Shown: piece after piece, positions 8,452 to 16,494 of the stretch
Numbering within the stretch: the first letter of the stretch is position 1
How the letters are laid out: each line of letters opens with the position of its first letter
Source of the DNA: Ramlibacter sp.
GTDB lineage: Bacteria; Pseudomonadota; Gammaproteobacteria; Burkholderiales; Burkholderiaceae_C
Length of the DNA stretch: 63,925 bases
Assembly (NCBI GenBank): GCA_021323335.1
Contig: JAJTCN010000031.1
Location: forward strand, 1-63,925
Direction: 5' to 3'
Notes under the pieces: model-generated
The model's input: the letters and a program-made list of their open reading frames with translations, nothing else
What the model was told of the DNA's origin: nothing
The model's database searches: none
Program-made: the position numbers and the translations under genes

Positions 8452-9591
8452 TCAGGACAACAAGGCCAATGCGAACTCCCGCGCGCTGAAGGTCTCCAGG
8501 TCCTCCAGCTTCTCGCCCACGCCGATGAAATACACCGGCACCGGCTTCTCCTGCGCGATCGCGGCGAGCACGCCGCCCTTGGCGGTGCCATCGAGCTTGG
8601 TGACGATCAGGCCGGTGAGCTGCAGCGCATTGTCGAAGGCCTTCACCTGCTGCAAGGCGTTCTGGCCGGTGTTGCCGTCGATCACCAGCAGCACCTCGTG
8701 CGGGGCGCTCGGCTCCGCCTTGGAGACCACCCGCTTGATCTTGCGCAGCTCCTCCATCAGGTGCAGCTGGGTCGGCAGCCGCCCGGCGGTGTCGACGATC
8801 ACCACGCCCTTCTTGCGCGCCTTGCCGGCGGTGACCGCGTCGAAGCTCACCGCCGCCGGGTCGCCGCCTTCCTGGCTGACGATCTCCACCTTGTTGCGGT
8901 CCGCCCAGACGGCGAGCTGCTCGCGCGCCGCGGCCCGGAAGGTGTCCGCCGCCGCCAGCAGCACCGTCTCGCCGCCGTCGGCCAGGTGCTTGGTCAGCTT
9001 GCCGATCGACGTGGTCTTGCCGGCGCCATTGACCCCGGCGACCATGATGATGGTGGGCTGGTGCTCGCCGATCGTGAGCTGCCGCTCCAGCGGCCGCAGC
9101 AAGGTGGTCAGCGCCTCCACCAGGATGTTCTTGGCCTGCACCGGTCGCGTGGCGCCGCTGGCCGCGACCTTGCGCTTGACCTCGTTCAGCAGGAACTGCG
9201 TGGCGGCCACGCCCGTGTCGGCCAGCAGAAGCGCGCTTTCCAGCTCCTCGTAGAGCGTGTCGTCGATCTGCGCGCCGGTGAACACCTGCGAGATGCTGGA
9301 GCCGGTCTTGCGCAGGCCGGCCGAGAGCCGGTCCATCCAGCCCTGGCGTTCCGGCGGGATCGCCGCAGCGGTGGGGATTTCCAGCGGCGCGACCAGGGCG
9401 CTGCCGATGAGGCCGCCGCGGGCCTGCGGCGCGGGAGCAGGGGCCGGCGAGGGGGCCGGGACAGGTACCGCCACGGGCACGGCGGCAGGCGCCACGGCTG
9501 GGCCAGCAACGGGTTCGACCGGCGCCGCGGGCGCGGCGGCAGGGGCGGGAGGAGGGGGTGCCGGAGGTTTTTTCCGGAAGAAGCTGAACAT
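8452..9591 (-). CDS. ftsY: Signal recognition particle receptor FtsY
   Basis: SRP receptor GTPase of 379 residues that docks ribosome-SRP complexes at the inner membrane. The N-terminus (MFSFFRKK) is followed by a Pro/Ala-rich acidic-poor linker of about 65 residues, then the helical N domain and the G domain. Visible motifs are GVNGAGKTTSIGKL (P-loop), DTFRAAAREQL, VDTAGRLPT (G3), TKLDGTAKGG (G4) and the C-terminal YFIGVGEKLEDLETF. The start ATG gives MFSFFRKK; seven further codons upstream are open. It is divergent from the M16 peptidase pair with only 29 bases between start codons. Confidence 0.97.
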   Translation of the reverse strand: MFSFFRKKPPAPPPPAPAAAPAAPVEPVAGPAVAPAAVPVAVPVPAPSPAPAPAPQARGGLIGSALVAPLEIPTAAAIPPERQGWMDRLSAGLRKTGSSISQVFTGAQIDDTLYEELESALLLADTGVAATQFLLNEVKRKVAASGATRPVQAKNILVEALTTLLRPLERQLTIGEHQPTIIMVAGVNGAGKTTSIGKLTKHLADGGETVLLAAADTFRAAAREQLAVWADRNKVEIVSQEGGDPAAVSFDAVTAGKARKKGVVIVDTAGRLPTQLHLMEELRKIKRVVSKAEPSAPHEVLLVIDGNTGQNALQQVKAFDNALQLTGLIVTKLDGTAKGGVLAAIAQEKPVPVYFIGVGEKLEDLETFSAREFALALLS

Positions 9592-9620
9592 CAGGGGAGT
9601 TTCTAGAATCACACGATTCT

Positions 9621-11039
9621 ATGAAACAGCACCTTCGCTCGTTCCTCCTCGCCCTCACCTCCTCCCTGGCCCTGCTTTTCACGCCTGCCCAAGGCCAGAT
9701 CAACGGCCCCGCGCCGAACCAGGAAAAACCCCAGCAGTTCCAGCTGGCCAACGGCCTCACGCTGATCGTCAAGCCGGACCGCCGCGCGCCGACCGCGGTG
9801 CACATGCTCTACCTGCGCGTGGGCGCGATGGACGAAGTGGATGGCACCACCGGCGTCGCCCATGTCCTGGAACACATGCTGTTCAAGGGCACGCCCACCA
9901 CCGCGCCCGGCGAGTTCTCGCGCAAGGTGGCGGCGCTCGGTGGCCGCGAGAACGCCTTCACCTCGCGCGACCTCACCGGCTACTTCCAGCAGATCCCGGC
10001 CGGCGCGCTGGAAGACGTGATCCGGCTCGAGGCCGACCGCTTCGCCAACAACAAGTGGGCCGACGACGAGTTCAAGCGGGAGCTCGAAGTGGTGAAGGAA
10101 GAACGCCGCTCGCGCACCGACGACAACCCGCGCGCGCAGTTGTACGAGCAGTTGAGCGCCATCGTGTACCAGACCTCGCCGTACCGCCGGCCCGTGGTCG
10201 GCTGGATGAGCGACCTGGAAGCGATGACGCCGGACGACGCCCGCGAGTTCTTCCGCAAGTGGTACGTGCCGGCCAATGCGGCCGTCATCGTGGCCGGGGA
10301 TGTCGACCCGCAGAAGGTGAAGCAACTGGTCGAGAAGTACTACGGCAGCATCCCGGCGCGCGCTGTGCCGCCGCGCAAGCCGCGCGAGGAGCCGGAGCAG
10401 GCCGGCATCCGCCGCCTGGAGTTCAAGGCGCCCGCCGAGCAGTCGTATGTCGCGCTCGCCTTCAAGGTGCCGCAGATGCGCAACTTTGACCGCACGCCGG
10501 AAAACGCCGATGCGCTCGCGCTGACCGTGCTTTCCGCGGTGCTCGATGGGTATGAAGGCGCCCGCCTCGGGCGCGCGTTGACGCAGGGCCCGGACCGCGT
10601 CGCCGACAGCGTGGACGCGGGCAACGGCCTGTGGGGGCGCGGCCCGCAACTGTTCACGCTGGCCGGCGTGCCCGCCAAGGGCAAGACGCCGGAGCAGGTG
10701 GAGGCGGCGCTGCGCGCCGAAGTGGCGCGCGTCGCCCGCGAAGGCGTGACCGAGGCGGAGTTGCAGCGCGTCAAGACGCGCTGGATCGCCGGCCAGGTCT
10801 ACAAGCTGGACTCGGTGATGAGCCAGGCGCGCGAGCTGGGGAACACCTGGCTGCTCGGCCTGCCGCTGAATGCGGACGAACTCCTGATGCAGCGCCTGCG
10901 CGAAGTGACGGCGGACCAGGTGAAGTCGGTGGCGGCGCGCTACTTCGGCGACGACCAGCTGTCCGTGGGCATCCTGCGGCCCTTGCCGGTCGACCCGAAC
11001 CGCAAGCCCCGCCAGCCCGCCGTGCAGACCCGTCACTGA
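9621..11039 (+). CDS. M16 family zinc peptidase, catalytic member
   Basis: Pitrilysin-type (M16) zinc metallopeptidase of 472 residues with a signal peptide (LLALTSSLALLFTPAQG). The inverted zinc motif HxxEH is intact (VAHVLEHMLFKGT, about residues 81-85), with the downstream glutamate region LELVKEERRSRTDDNP-like (ELEVVKEERRSR). The second, non-catalytic M16 half follows in the same chain. It acts in the periplasm or envelope on unknown peptides. It is followed 11 bases later by an M16 protein without the zinc site, so the two probably work as a heteromeric pair like other bacterial M16 pairs. Confidence 0.93.
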   Translation: MKQHLRSFLLALTSSLALLFTPAQGQINGPAPNQEKPQQFQLANGLTLIVKPDRRAPTAVHMLYLRVGAMDEVDGTTGVAHVLEHMLFKGTPTTAPGEFSRKVAALGGRENAFTSRDLTGYFQQIPAGALEDVIRLEADRFANNKWADDEFKRELEVVKEERRSRTDDNPRAQLYEQLSAIVYQTSPYRRPVVGWMSDLEAMTPDDAREFFRKWYVPANAAVIVAGDVDPQKVKQLVEKYYGSIPARAVPPRKPREEPEQAGIRRLEFKAPAEQSYVALAFKVPQMRNFDRTPENADALALTVLSAVLDGYEGARLGRALTQGPDRVADSVDAGNGLWGRGPQLFTLAGVPAKGKTPEQVEAALRAEVARVAREGVTEAELQRVKTRWIAGQVYKLDSVMSQARELGNTWLLGLPLNADELLMQRLREVTADQVKSVAARYFGDDQLSVGILRPLPVDPNRKPRQPAVQTRH

Positions 11040-11050
11040 GGACAACCGCC

Positions 11051-12403
11051 ATGCGCATGATTTCCCTGCTGGCGCGCTGCGCCGTTCCCGCCCTCGTGGC
11101 CTTCGCTGTCGCCGGCCCCGCCGCGGCGGCCCTGCCGATCCAGAAATGGCGGCAGCCCTCGGGCGCGCAGGTCTGGCTGGTCGAAAGCCCGAGCCTGCCG
11201 ATGGTCGACGTGGAGATCGACTTCGACGCCGGCGACCGCCGCGACCCGGCCGACAAGGCGGGGCTGGCCTCGATCACCGCCGACATGACGTCCAAGGGCA
11301 TCGAGGCCCGCAACGGCCAGCCGGCGCTGGACGAGAACGAGCTGGGCGAAGCATGGGCCGACCTCGGTGCTTCGTTCGGCGGTGGCGCGGGTAGCGACCG
11401 CATGAGCTTCACCTTCCGCTCGCTCACCTATCCCGACCTGCTGCCCAAGGCGGCGGCGCTCGGCGCGCGCCAACTCGGCGAGCCCGCGTTCCCGGAAGCG
11501 GTGTGGCAGCGGGAGCGCCAGCGCATCGCCGCGGCGATCCGCGAGGCGAACACGCGGCCGGGCACGATCGCCAACCGCGCTTTCGTCCAGGCCGTGTACG
11601 GCAGCCATCCTTACGGCTTCGAGACCACCGAGGAGTCGCTGTCCCGCATCACCGTGCAGGACATGCGCAACTTCTACCGGCTGGTGCAGCCGTGCCGGGC
11701 CAAGGTGAGCATCGTCGGCGCCGTCAGCCGCGCGCAGGCCGACCAGCTGGCCACGACGCTGCTGTCGCGCCTGCCGGCCACGGCCTGCCAGCCGCTGCCG
11801 CCGGTGCCGGAGATCCAGGCGCTGCCCGCCGCCGCCGAACGCAACATCCCCTTCGCCTCGGCCCAGGCACACGTCCTGATCGGCCAGCCGGGCTACAAGC
11901 GCAATGACCCCGACTTCTTCGCGCTGATGGTGGGCAACTACATCCTGGGCGGCGGCGGCTTCGTCTCGCGCCTTTCGGCCGAGGTGCGGCAAAAGCGCGG
12001 CCTGAGCTACAGCGTCTACAGCTACTTCAATCCGGGGCTGCATGCGGGCGCCTTCACGCTGGGCCTGCAGACGCGCCCCGACCAGGCGGAGCAGGCGGTG
12101 CAGGTCTCGCGCGAGGTGGTGCGCAGTTTCGTCACCGAGGGCCCGACCCCGGAGGAGCTGAAGGCCGCCAAGGACTTCCTCATCGGCGGCTTCGCCCTGC
12201 GCATCGACAGCAACCGCAAGCTGCTGGAGAACCTGGCCAACATCGCCTGGCACGACCTGCCGCTGGACTACCTGGACACCTGGACGCAGCAGATCGAGCG
12301 CGTCACGGCCGCCGACGTGAAGGCGGCGATGGCCCGCAAGCTGCAGCCGGACCGGATGGTGACGGTGGTCGTGGGCGGCGCCGTGGCCCCGGCCAGGCAG
12401 TGA
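11051..12403 (+). CDS. M16 family peptidase-like protein, no zinc motif
   Basis: A 450-residue exported M16 homologue (signal MRMISLLARCAVPALVAF...AAA). The place of the HxxEH motif reads AGLASITADMTSKG, so it cannot bind zinc in the usual way. It retains the substrate-binding R/Y motif of partner subunits (RQKRGLSYSVYSYF). This is the classic arrangement of a catalytic and a non-catalytic M16 partner encoded side by side. The gene starts 11 bases after the catalytic member and is followed by a hairpin and a strong terminator. Confidence 0.92.
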   Translation: MRMISLLARCAVPALVAFAVAGPAAAALPIQKWRQPSGAQVWLVESPSLPMVDVEIDFDAGDRRDPADKAGLASITADMTSKGIEARNGQPALDENELGEAWADLGASFGGGAGSDRMSFTFRSLTYPDLLPKAAALGARQLGEPAFPEAVWQRERQRIAAAIREANTRPGTIANRAFVQAVYGSHPYGFETTEESLSRITVQDMRNFYRLVQPCRAKVSIVGAVSRAQADQLATTLLSRLPATACQPLPPVPEIQALPAAAERNIPFASAQAHVLIGQPGYKRNDPDFFALMVGNYILGGGGFVSRLSAEVRQKRGLSYSVYSYFNPGLHAGAFTLGLQTRPDQAEQAVQVSREVVRSFVTEGPTPEELKAAKDFLIGGFALRIDSNRKLLENLANIAWHDLPLDYLDTWTQQIERVTAADVKAAMARKLQPDRMVTVVVGGAVAPARQ

Positions 12404-12422
12404 CATCACCCAAACGGTTGGA

Positions 12423-12444
12423 CCCCTGTCAATCCTGACAGGGG
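12423..12444 (+). other. Perfect inverted repeat after the M16 pair
   Basis: CCCCTGTCA and TGACAGGGG form a perfect 9-bp stem with a four-base loop. It lies 20 bases after the M16 stop codon. No T-run follows, so it is more likely a 3'-end stabilising hairpin or a protein-binding palindrome than a terminator. Confidence 0.6.
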
Positions 12445-12542
12445 TGGGCGTGCAAGCCGCCCGCAGGCGCTGAACAATGGCCCCGTGCTGTCACGCTGGT
12501 CCAGTGCCAGGCAGTCAACACAGGGAGTAGAGTAGAAAGTTC

Positions 12543-12574
12543 GGGCACGGCCGCAAGGCCGTGCCCCTTTTTTT
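12543..12574 (+). terminator. Strong intrinsic terminator upstream of rsmD
   Basis: A perfect 10-bp stem GGGCACGGCC / GGCCGTGCCC with a GCAA tetraloop is followed by C and seven T residues. It lies 140 bases after the M16 stop codon and 26 before rsmD. It either ends the M16 operon or is the terminator of a short RNA made from the gap. Confidence 0.93.
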
Positions 12575-12599
12575 GTCCCGGCGCCGGTAAGCTCGCCGG

Positions 12600-13187
12600 A
12601 TGCCGCGCCCCACCTCGCCCGCCCGCCGCCCGCTACCGCACCAGGTCCGCATCATCGGCGGCATCTGGAAGCGGACGAAGCTGGACGTGCCGGACCGGCC
12701 GGGCCTGCGGCCGACCCCCGACCGGGTGCGCGAGACCCTGTTCAACTGGCTGGGCCAGGACTTGTCCGGCTGGCGGGTGGTCGACGCCTTCGCCGGCACC
12801 GGCGCCCTGGGGCTCGAGGCGGCCTCGCGCGGCGCGGCCGACGTGCTGCTGGTGGAGTCCGAAGGCGCGCTGGTGGACCAGATGCGTGCCGTCGTCAGGA
12901 AACTGGCGGCCGACAACGTCCGGGTCCAGCGGGGCAACGCGCTGAGCGTGCTGGCCGGCTTGCCGGCGGCCAGCGTGGACCTGGTATTCCTGGATCCGCC
13001 CTTCGACGCCAACCTGTTCGACAAGGCGCTGGCGGCGGCGTGTCCGGCGCTCGCTCCGGGGGGCGCCATCTATCTCGAGGCGCCGGCGGCATGGCAGGGC
13101 GATGCGCTGGCGCGGCATGGGCTGGAGGTGGTGCGCCACCTCAAGGCCGGCATGGTCCACGGGCACCTGCTGCGCCGCATTGCATAA
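12600..13187 (+). CDS. rsmD: 16S rRNA (guanine(966)-N2)-methyltransferase RsmD
   Basis: SAM-dependent methyltransferase of 195 residues that modifies G966 of 16S rRNA. The N-terminal RIIGGIWKRTKLDVPDRPGLRPTPDRVRETLFNWL is the family's RNA-binding/target signature. The SAM-binding motif VVDAFAGTGALGLEAASRGA and the catalytic [N/D]PP[F/Y] motif (VFLDPPFD, about residues 124-131) are intact. It starts 25 bases after a strong terminator, so it must have its own promoter, and is followed by coaD in the usual betaproteobacterial pair. Confidence 0.95.
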   Translation: MPRPTSPARRPLPHQVRIIGGIWKRTKLDVPDRPGLRPTPDRVRETLFNWLGQDLSGWRVVDAFAGTGALGLEAASRGAADVLLVESEGALVDQMRAVVRKLAADNVRVQRGNALSVLAGLPAASVDLVFLDPPFDANLFDKALAAACPALAPGGAIYLEAPAAWQGDALARHGLEVVRHLKAGMVHGHLLRRIA

Positions 13188-13235
13188 TGCGGCGCAGCAA
13201 ACGGCCCGTCCGCCCCGGGCGATGAGGAGACCCCC

Positions 13236-13736
13236 ATGGCCAGCGACGTCATCGCCGTCTACCCCGGCACCTTCGACCCCATGACCCTGGGCCACGAGGA
13301 CGTGGTGCATCGCGCCAGCCAGCTGTTCGGCCGCCTGATCGTGGCGGTCGCCGCCGGCCACCACAAGAAATCCCTGTTCACCCTGCAGGAGCGCGTGGAA
13401 ATGGCGCGAGAGGCCCTGAAGGCCTATCCGCAGGTGACGGTGGAAGGTTTCTCCGGGCTGGTGCGCGACTTCGTCGTGGCGCGCGGCGGCAAGGCGATGG
13501 TGCGCGGCGTGCGCGCCGTCACCGACTTCGACTACGAATTCCAGCTGGCCGGCATGAACCGCCACCTGATGCCCGAAGTGGAGACGGTGTTCCTGACCCC
13601 GAGCGACAAGTACCAGTTCATCAGCAGCACCTTCGTGCGCGAGATCGCCGTCCTCGGCGGCGAGGTCCACCAGTTCGTTTCGCCGAGCGTGCAGCAGCGG
13701 CTGATCGAGAAGGTCAAGAGCCTGGGACGGGAATAG
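13236..13736 (+). CDS. coaD: Phosphopantetheine adenylyltransferase
   Basis: CoaD of 166 residues catalyses the penultimate step of coenzyme A synthesis (4'-phosphopantetheine plus ATP to dephospho-CoA). It is full length. Visible motifs are the nucleotidyltransferase AVYPGTFDPMTLGHEDVV (TxGH), GKAMVRGVRAVTDFDYEFQLA, and the ISSTFVREIA loop. A GAGGAG ribosome-binding site precedes the ATG. A copy of the palindromic repeat begins 6 bases after the stop codon. Confidence 0.97.
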   Translation: MASDVIAVYPGTFDPMTLGHEDVVHRASQLFGRLIVAVAAGHHKKSLFTLQERVEMAREALKAYPQVTVEGFSGLVRDFVVARGGKAMVRGVRAVTDFDYEFQLAGMNRHLMPEVETVFLTPSDKYQFISSTFVREIAVLGGEVHQFVSPSVQQRLIEKVKSLGRE

Positions 13737-13742
13737 GAATGC

Positions 13743-13846
13743 GTCATCCCCGCCCCCGCCTACGCGGGGGCAGGCTTTGGCGGGGATCCAGAGCTTCCGG
13801 ATCCGGGTGCATGGGAGCCCTGGATTCCCGCCTCCGCGGGAATGAC
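13743..13846 (+). repeat. Palindromic dispersed repeat, full two-arm copy
   Basis: The left arm GTCATCCCCGC...GGCGGGGATCCAGAGCTTCC and the right arm GGAGCCCTGGATTCCCGCC...GGGAATGAC are inverted relative to each other. This copy is somewhat diverged. It lies between coaD and the convergent hydrolase, and encodes the hydrolase's last 29 or so residues. Confidence 0.85.
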
Positions 13847-14530
13847 AAAAGATAGCCACTCCGCCAGCACCCCGTTCACCACCTCCGGCCGCTCCATCGT
13901 CAGCATGTGCCCGCAGCGCGGCACCATCACCAGCCGCGCCTGCGGGACCAGCGATGCGATCTCGCGTGAGCGTTCCGGCGGCGTCAGCTGGTCGGCGTCG
14001 CCGCACATCACCAGCACCGGGCAACGCACCTGCGGCAGGTGCTCCCGCGCATCGGGCCGCGCGATGACGGCACGGTTCTGCCGGATCAACTGCTCCGCGC
14101 CCGCCGCCAGGACGAAGTCGAGATAGCTGCCCGCCAGCGCCGGCGCATTCTCCGGATGGAAGGCGAAGGCGATGTTCGGCTCGATCACCTCGCGCACGCG
14201 CCCCTGCGCGAACAGGCCGATCGCGTTGGTCCGCAACTCGATCATCTCCGGCGAATCCGGCCGCGCATCGGTGCCCAGCAGCGCCAGGCCGGCGATGCGC
14301 TCCGGCGCCTGCCGGGCCGCCTCCATGGCGATCATCCCGCCCATGGACGCCCCGCACAGCACCAGCGGGCCCGTGTACTCACGAAGAAGCGCGGTCGCCA
14401 TCGCCGGGATGCTTTCCTCGCGCGCGTGCACGTCCGTCACCCGCGGCGACCAAGGTGCCAGCGCCTCGCGTTGCGCGCGCCACAAGGCTTCGTTGCTGGC
14501 GAGCCCGGGAAGGAGGATCAATCGAGTCAT
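13760..14530 (-). CDS. Alpha/beta-fold hydrolase
   Basis: An alpha/beta hydrolase of 256 residues with the nucleophile elbow GASMGG (Ser at about residue 71), a catalytic acid in CGDADQLTPPE and the histidine in VPRCGHMLTMERPE. The substrate is unknown. The start ATG gives MTRLILLPG. The last 29 residues (from [13 protein letters not shown]) are encoded by the palindromic repeat, so the natural protein probably ended near WLS. It is divergent from the histidine phosphatase gene, with 86 bases between the start codons. Confidence 0.88.
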   Translation of the reverse strand: MTRLILLPGLASNEALWRAQREALAPWSPRVTDVHAREESIPAMATALLREYTGPLVLCGASMGGMIAMEAARQAPERIAGLALLGTDARPDSPEMIELRTNAIGLFAQGRVREVIEPNIAFAFHPENAPALAGSYLDFVLAAGAEQLIRQNRAVIARPDAREHLPQVRCPVLVMCGDADQLTPPERSREIASLVPQARLVMVPRCGHMLTMERPEVVNGVLAEWLSFVIPAEAGIQGSHAPGSGSSGSPPKPAPA

Positions 14531-14616
14531 GGGTGTGCAAAAAGAGACGCTTCGGCCATTCGGTGCATTCTGCATCGCAAGGGCGCCCCGGATAATGGCC
14601 TGATGCAGGAAGCGCA

Positions 14617-15264
14617 ATGACCGAACTGGTGTTGATCCGCCACGGCGAAACCGACATGAACCGCGAACTGCGGTTCCAGGGCCACGTCAACGTCGCCCTC
14701 AACGCCATCGGGCTGGAGCAGGCGCGGCGCCTGGCGGCGCGCATGGTTGGCGAGAAATCGGACGCGGTGTACGTCAGCGACCTGCTGCGCGCCCGTCAGA
14801 CGGCCGAACCGATCGCCGGTGAACTGTCGCTGCAGCCGGTGCCCGAGAGCGGCCTGCGCGAACAAAGCTTCGGCAAGGTCGACGGGATGCGCGTGGACGA
14901 CATCCAGCGCGACCACCCCGAGGCGTGGGCCGGCTGGCTGCGCTTCGAGGAAGACTTCGCGATGCCGGACGGCGAGTCCACCCGTGCCTTCCACGCCCGC
15001 GTGATGGAAGCCGTTCAGCGCGTGGTCGCGACGCATCCCGAGCAGCGGGTGGTGGTGGTCACGCACGGCGGCGTGCTCGACATGATCTACCGCACGGCGC
15101 GCTCGCTGGGCCTGAACGGTCCGCGCCAGAGCGACATCCCGAACGCCGGCTTCAACCGCATCCGCGTGCGCGAGGGCGGCATCGACATCCTGGACTGGGC
15201 GGACACGCGCCACCTGGCGGACCTGCCGCCGCAGCCGGTCTACGATCAGCAGAAGCTGCTGCAG
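14617..15264 (+). CDS. Histidine phosphatase family protein, stop codon missing
   Basis: A phosphoglycerate-mutase-like phosphatase. The catalytic RHGE (LVLIRHGETDMN, His at about residue 9), the second-site VYVSDLLRARQTAEPI, and the second histidine VVVVTHGGVLDMIYR are all present, so the catalytic domain is complete at about 215 residues. Family members usually end shortly after QPVYDQ. Here no stop follows: the frame stays open to 16650 through sequence antisense to the TPR gene. The natural 3' end therefore seems deleted together with that of the convergent gene. I give the end where family resemblance stops. Confidence 0.82.
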
Positions 15265-16494
15265 GATGTTCTGCGCGCCGCTCGCGTGGCCGCTCCTCAG
15301 CAACGCATCCAGGTGGATCTGCGAGAACAGGTCGCGCTGCGCATGGCTGCCGCCGATCTCCACCATCCGCGGCAGGGCATGGCCCATTGCTTCCACGGTG
15401 GTCTTCCAGTCGTCCGTCGCATGCGCGAGCAGACCGCGCGCGGCGGGCACGCACACGCGCTGCCAGGTCACGGCGTCGTCGCCTTCCCGGGTGAGCGCAT
15501 GCCGCTCGATGCTGGCCAGCCAGCCCCGCGCCTCCTCCACGCGGCCTGCCCGCGCCAGCCCGTAGAGATACTGCAGGTCCAGGAAGGGCAGCACGTGGTC
15601 GTGCGCCCGCCGGGCGAGATGGTCGCCCAGGTCGGCCCAGCGGTCGCCGACGTTCATGCCGGCCAGCTCGACGCGCGCGAGCAGCGAGACCGCGTTCACC
15701 TGGTCCTGGCTGTACTCCTTGACCTCGGCCCAGACGTGGCGGTCGTAGATGGCAAGCACTTCGTCGCCATGGTCCAGGTCCAGCGCGAACAGCGCCTGGT
15801 GCCACCAATTGTGCGTGACCATGAAGGAGTTGAGGCCGGTCCACGTGGGGCTGACCTCGTGCAGGAAGGCGCGGCCTTCGGACAGGCGGCCCTGCGTCAG
15901 CATGACGTGCGCCAGTGCGTGGTGCGCCCAGGGCTCCTTGCGGCGCATCGCGATGGCGCGGCGCGCGCATTCCTCCGCCTGGTCGAGGAAGTGGCACTGC
16001 TCCCAGGCGAAGGCCAGCATGCCGTGCAGGTAAGGCACGTCGGCGGCCGCGGCCTGCGCGTGCAGCGCCACCCGCAGCATGCCGGGCGCGTCGCCGCGGT
16101 TGAACAGGTGGTACTGCGCGAGCTTGAGCGACACCAGGTCGCGCGGGAACAGGCGGGCCTGTTCCTCCAGCAAGGCGATGGCGCGTGGCACGTCGCCGTC
16201 CACCCATGCCGCCACGGCCTCGATGAAGCGCTGCTCCCGCTCGGTCACGCGGGCGGCGCCGGCCTGCGCGCGCGCGAGGAAGGGGCGCGCGTTCGCTGGC
16301 GCGTCGCGGCTTTCCGCGAACATGTGCAGGGCCGCGCAGTACGCCTGCACGATCGGGCCCGGATCTTCCTGCGCCTGCAGGATGTCCACCGCCCGCGCCT
16401 CGCTGGCGATGAAACCCTCGACGAACGCGTTCAGCGGACCGAGGCTGCCCTCGTGCTCCAGCGTGACCGCGTTGCCGAGGGCATCAGTCGACAT
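15253..16494 (-). CDS. Tetratricopeptide repeat (TTC38-like) protein, stop codon missing
   Basis: A TPR-type helical-repeat protein resembling the TTC38-like family (FLDQAEECARRAIAMRRKEPWAHHALAHVM..GR, GLNSFMVTHNWWHQALFALDLD). Its biochemical role is unknown. The visible family part is about 414 residues; the expected C-terminal segment after LDALLRSGHASGAQNIL is absent. The frame runs on to 14527 through the antisense of the phosphatase without a stop. A deletion that removed both convergent 3' ends explains both genes. The ATG overlaps the stop codon of the upstream amidase gene, so amidase and TPR genes form an operon. Confidence 0.8.
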
